Shown: positions 4,614 through 5,109 of the stretch, piece after piece
Position numbering within the stretch: the first letter of the stretch is position 1
Layout of the letters: every line of letters starts with the position of its first letter
From: an uncultured Oscillospiraceae bacterium
GTDB taxonomy: Bacteria > Bacillota > Clostridia > Oscillospirales > Oscillospiraceae
Assembly (NCBI GenBank): GCA_905205085.1
Contig: CAJLCG010000128.1
Location: 1 to 5,109, forward strand
Direction of reading: 5' to 3'
DNA: 5,109 nt
Notes under the pieces: generated by a model
What the model was told of the DNA's origin: nothing
The model's input: only the letters and a program-made list of their open reading frames with translations
Databases searched by the model: none
Program-made: the position numbers and the translations under genes

Positions 4614-5109
4614 ATGAATCCTGCCGCCGACGTATGGTCCAAAGTCATCACCCTGATGCAGCCCGACATGACTGCCACCACCATCAACACCTGGTTTGAC
4701 GACGCCACCGCTGTGGCTCTGGAGGACGACCGCTTCGTCCTCTACTCCCCCACCCGCTTCAAGCGGGACATCATCGCCACCCGCTATGTGGGAAAGATCC
4801 AGGCCGCCCTGCGGGAGCTGTTCTCCTGTGACATGGAGGTGGTGGTGCTCACCGAGGGGGAACTGGACCAGTACAGCCAGCCGGAGAAGGACAACTTCTT
4901 CCCCGGCACTGAGGAGTACACCTTCGAGCGCTTCGTGGTGGGCTCCTCCAACAAGTTTGCCCACGCCGCCGCCCGGGCGGTGGCCGACAATCCGGGCAAG
5001 AGCTACAACCCCCTGTTCATCTACGGGGAGTCCGGCCTGGGCAAGACCCATCTGCTGTACGCCATCGCCCACACCATCCACAAAAACCATCCCGAGTACA
5101 AGGTGGTCT
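4614..5109 (+). CDS. dnaA: Chromosomal replication initiator protein DnaA (5' part, cut by window end)
   Basis: The first 165 codons of DnaA, the AAA+ ATPase that binds DnaA boxes, melts the origin and recruits the replicative helicase. Domain I spans about residues 1-80 and contains the TWF segment (26-28) typical of the self-association/helicase-contact face. A short linker covers about 81-100. The ATPase domain III begins with [15 protein letters not shown] (102-116), continues to YNPLFIYG (131-138), and contains the Walker A loop GESGLGKTH (138-146, Lys144 and Thr145). Most relatives have two other residues in place of Glu-Ser; the catalytic Gly-Lys-Thr is intact. The ATG is set by the family N-terminus and by AAGGAGGT (4596-4603), with GGAGG ending 11 bases before the ATG, slightly long. 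Walker B, the arginine finger and the DNA-binding domain IV lie beyond the window. Confidence 0.98.
   Translation, partial: MNPAADVWSKVITLMQPDMTATTINTWFDDATAVALEDDRFVLYSPTRFKRDIIATRYVGKIQAALRELFSCDMEVVVLTEGELDQYSQPEKDNFFPGTEEYTFERFVVGSSNKFAHAAARAVADNPGKSYNPLFIYGESGLGKTHLLYAIAHTIHKNHPEYKVV

Overview
This window is the dnaA/rpmH junction of a Gram-positive (Firmicutes-type) chromosome and probably lies next to the replication origin. Gene order and divergence are diagnostic. dnaA reads rightward at the right edge and is cut by the window end. rpmH, rnpA, yidD, yidC and jag read leftward from about 4030 to 254. The coding parts are GC-rich, with purine-rich Shine-Dalgarno sites. YidC has no lipoprotein signal and carries a long charged tail. 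Together this suggests a GC-rich clostridial gut lineage of the Oscillospiraceae type; that placement is inference, not a match I could run.

Layout. Positions 1-253 are non-coding: strong hairpins at 51-111 and 122-149, two perfect inverted DnaA boxes at 170-201, and the factor-independent terminator of the leftward operon at 200-236. Then come jag/khpB (254-1129), yidC (1132-2523, GTG start), yidD (2561-2779) and rnpA (2776-3141, ATGA overlap with yidD). Positions 3142-3893 hold no convincing gene, although rpmH and rnpA are normally almost adjacent; the stretch contains a series of strong hairpins. rpmH is at 3894-4028. The 4029-4613 divergent intergenic region holds a near-perfect leftward rpmH promoter, a rightward extended -10 promoter, and a long structured dnaA leader with an apparent intrinsic terminator before the dnaA start at 4614.

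How the genes work together. DnaA initiates replication. L34 (RpmH) and RnpA, the RNase P protein, are classic origin-proximal translation genes. YidD and YidC serve membrane protein insertion, and Jag/KhpB is an RNA-binding regulator usually encoded beside YidC. Both transcription units point away from the intergenic region, as expected for co-directional transcription and replication from an origin there.

Most notable: (1) the terminator-like structure, with a possible competing pairing, between the dnaA promoter and dnaA; (2) the roughly 750-base structured insertion splitting rpmH from rnpA; (3) a perfect DnaA-box palindrome overlapping the terminator tail downstream of jag; (4) two related TACTTT/AAAGTA hairpins on either side of the rnpA-jag block.
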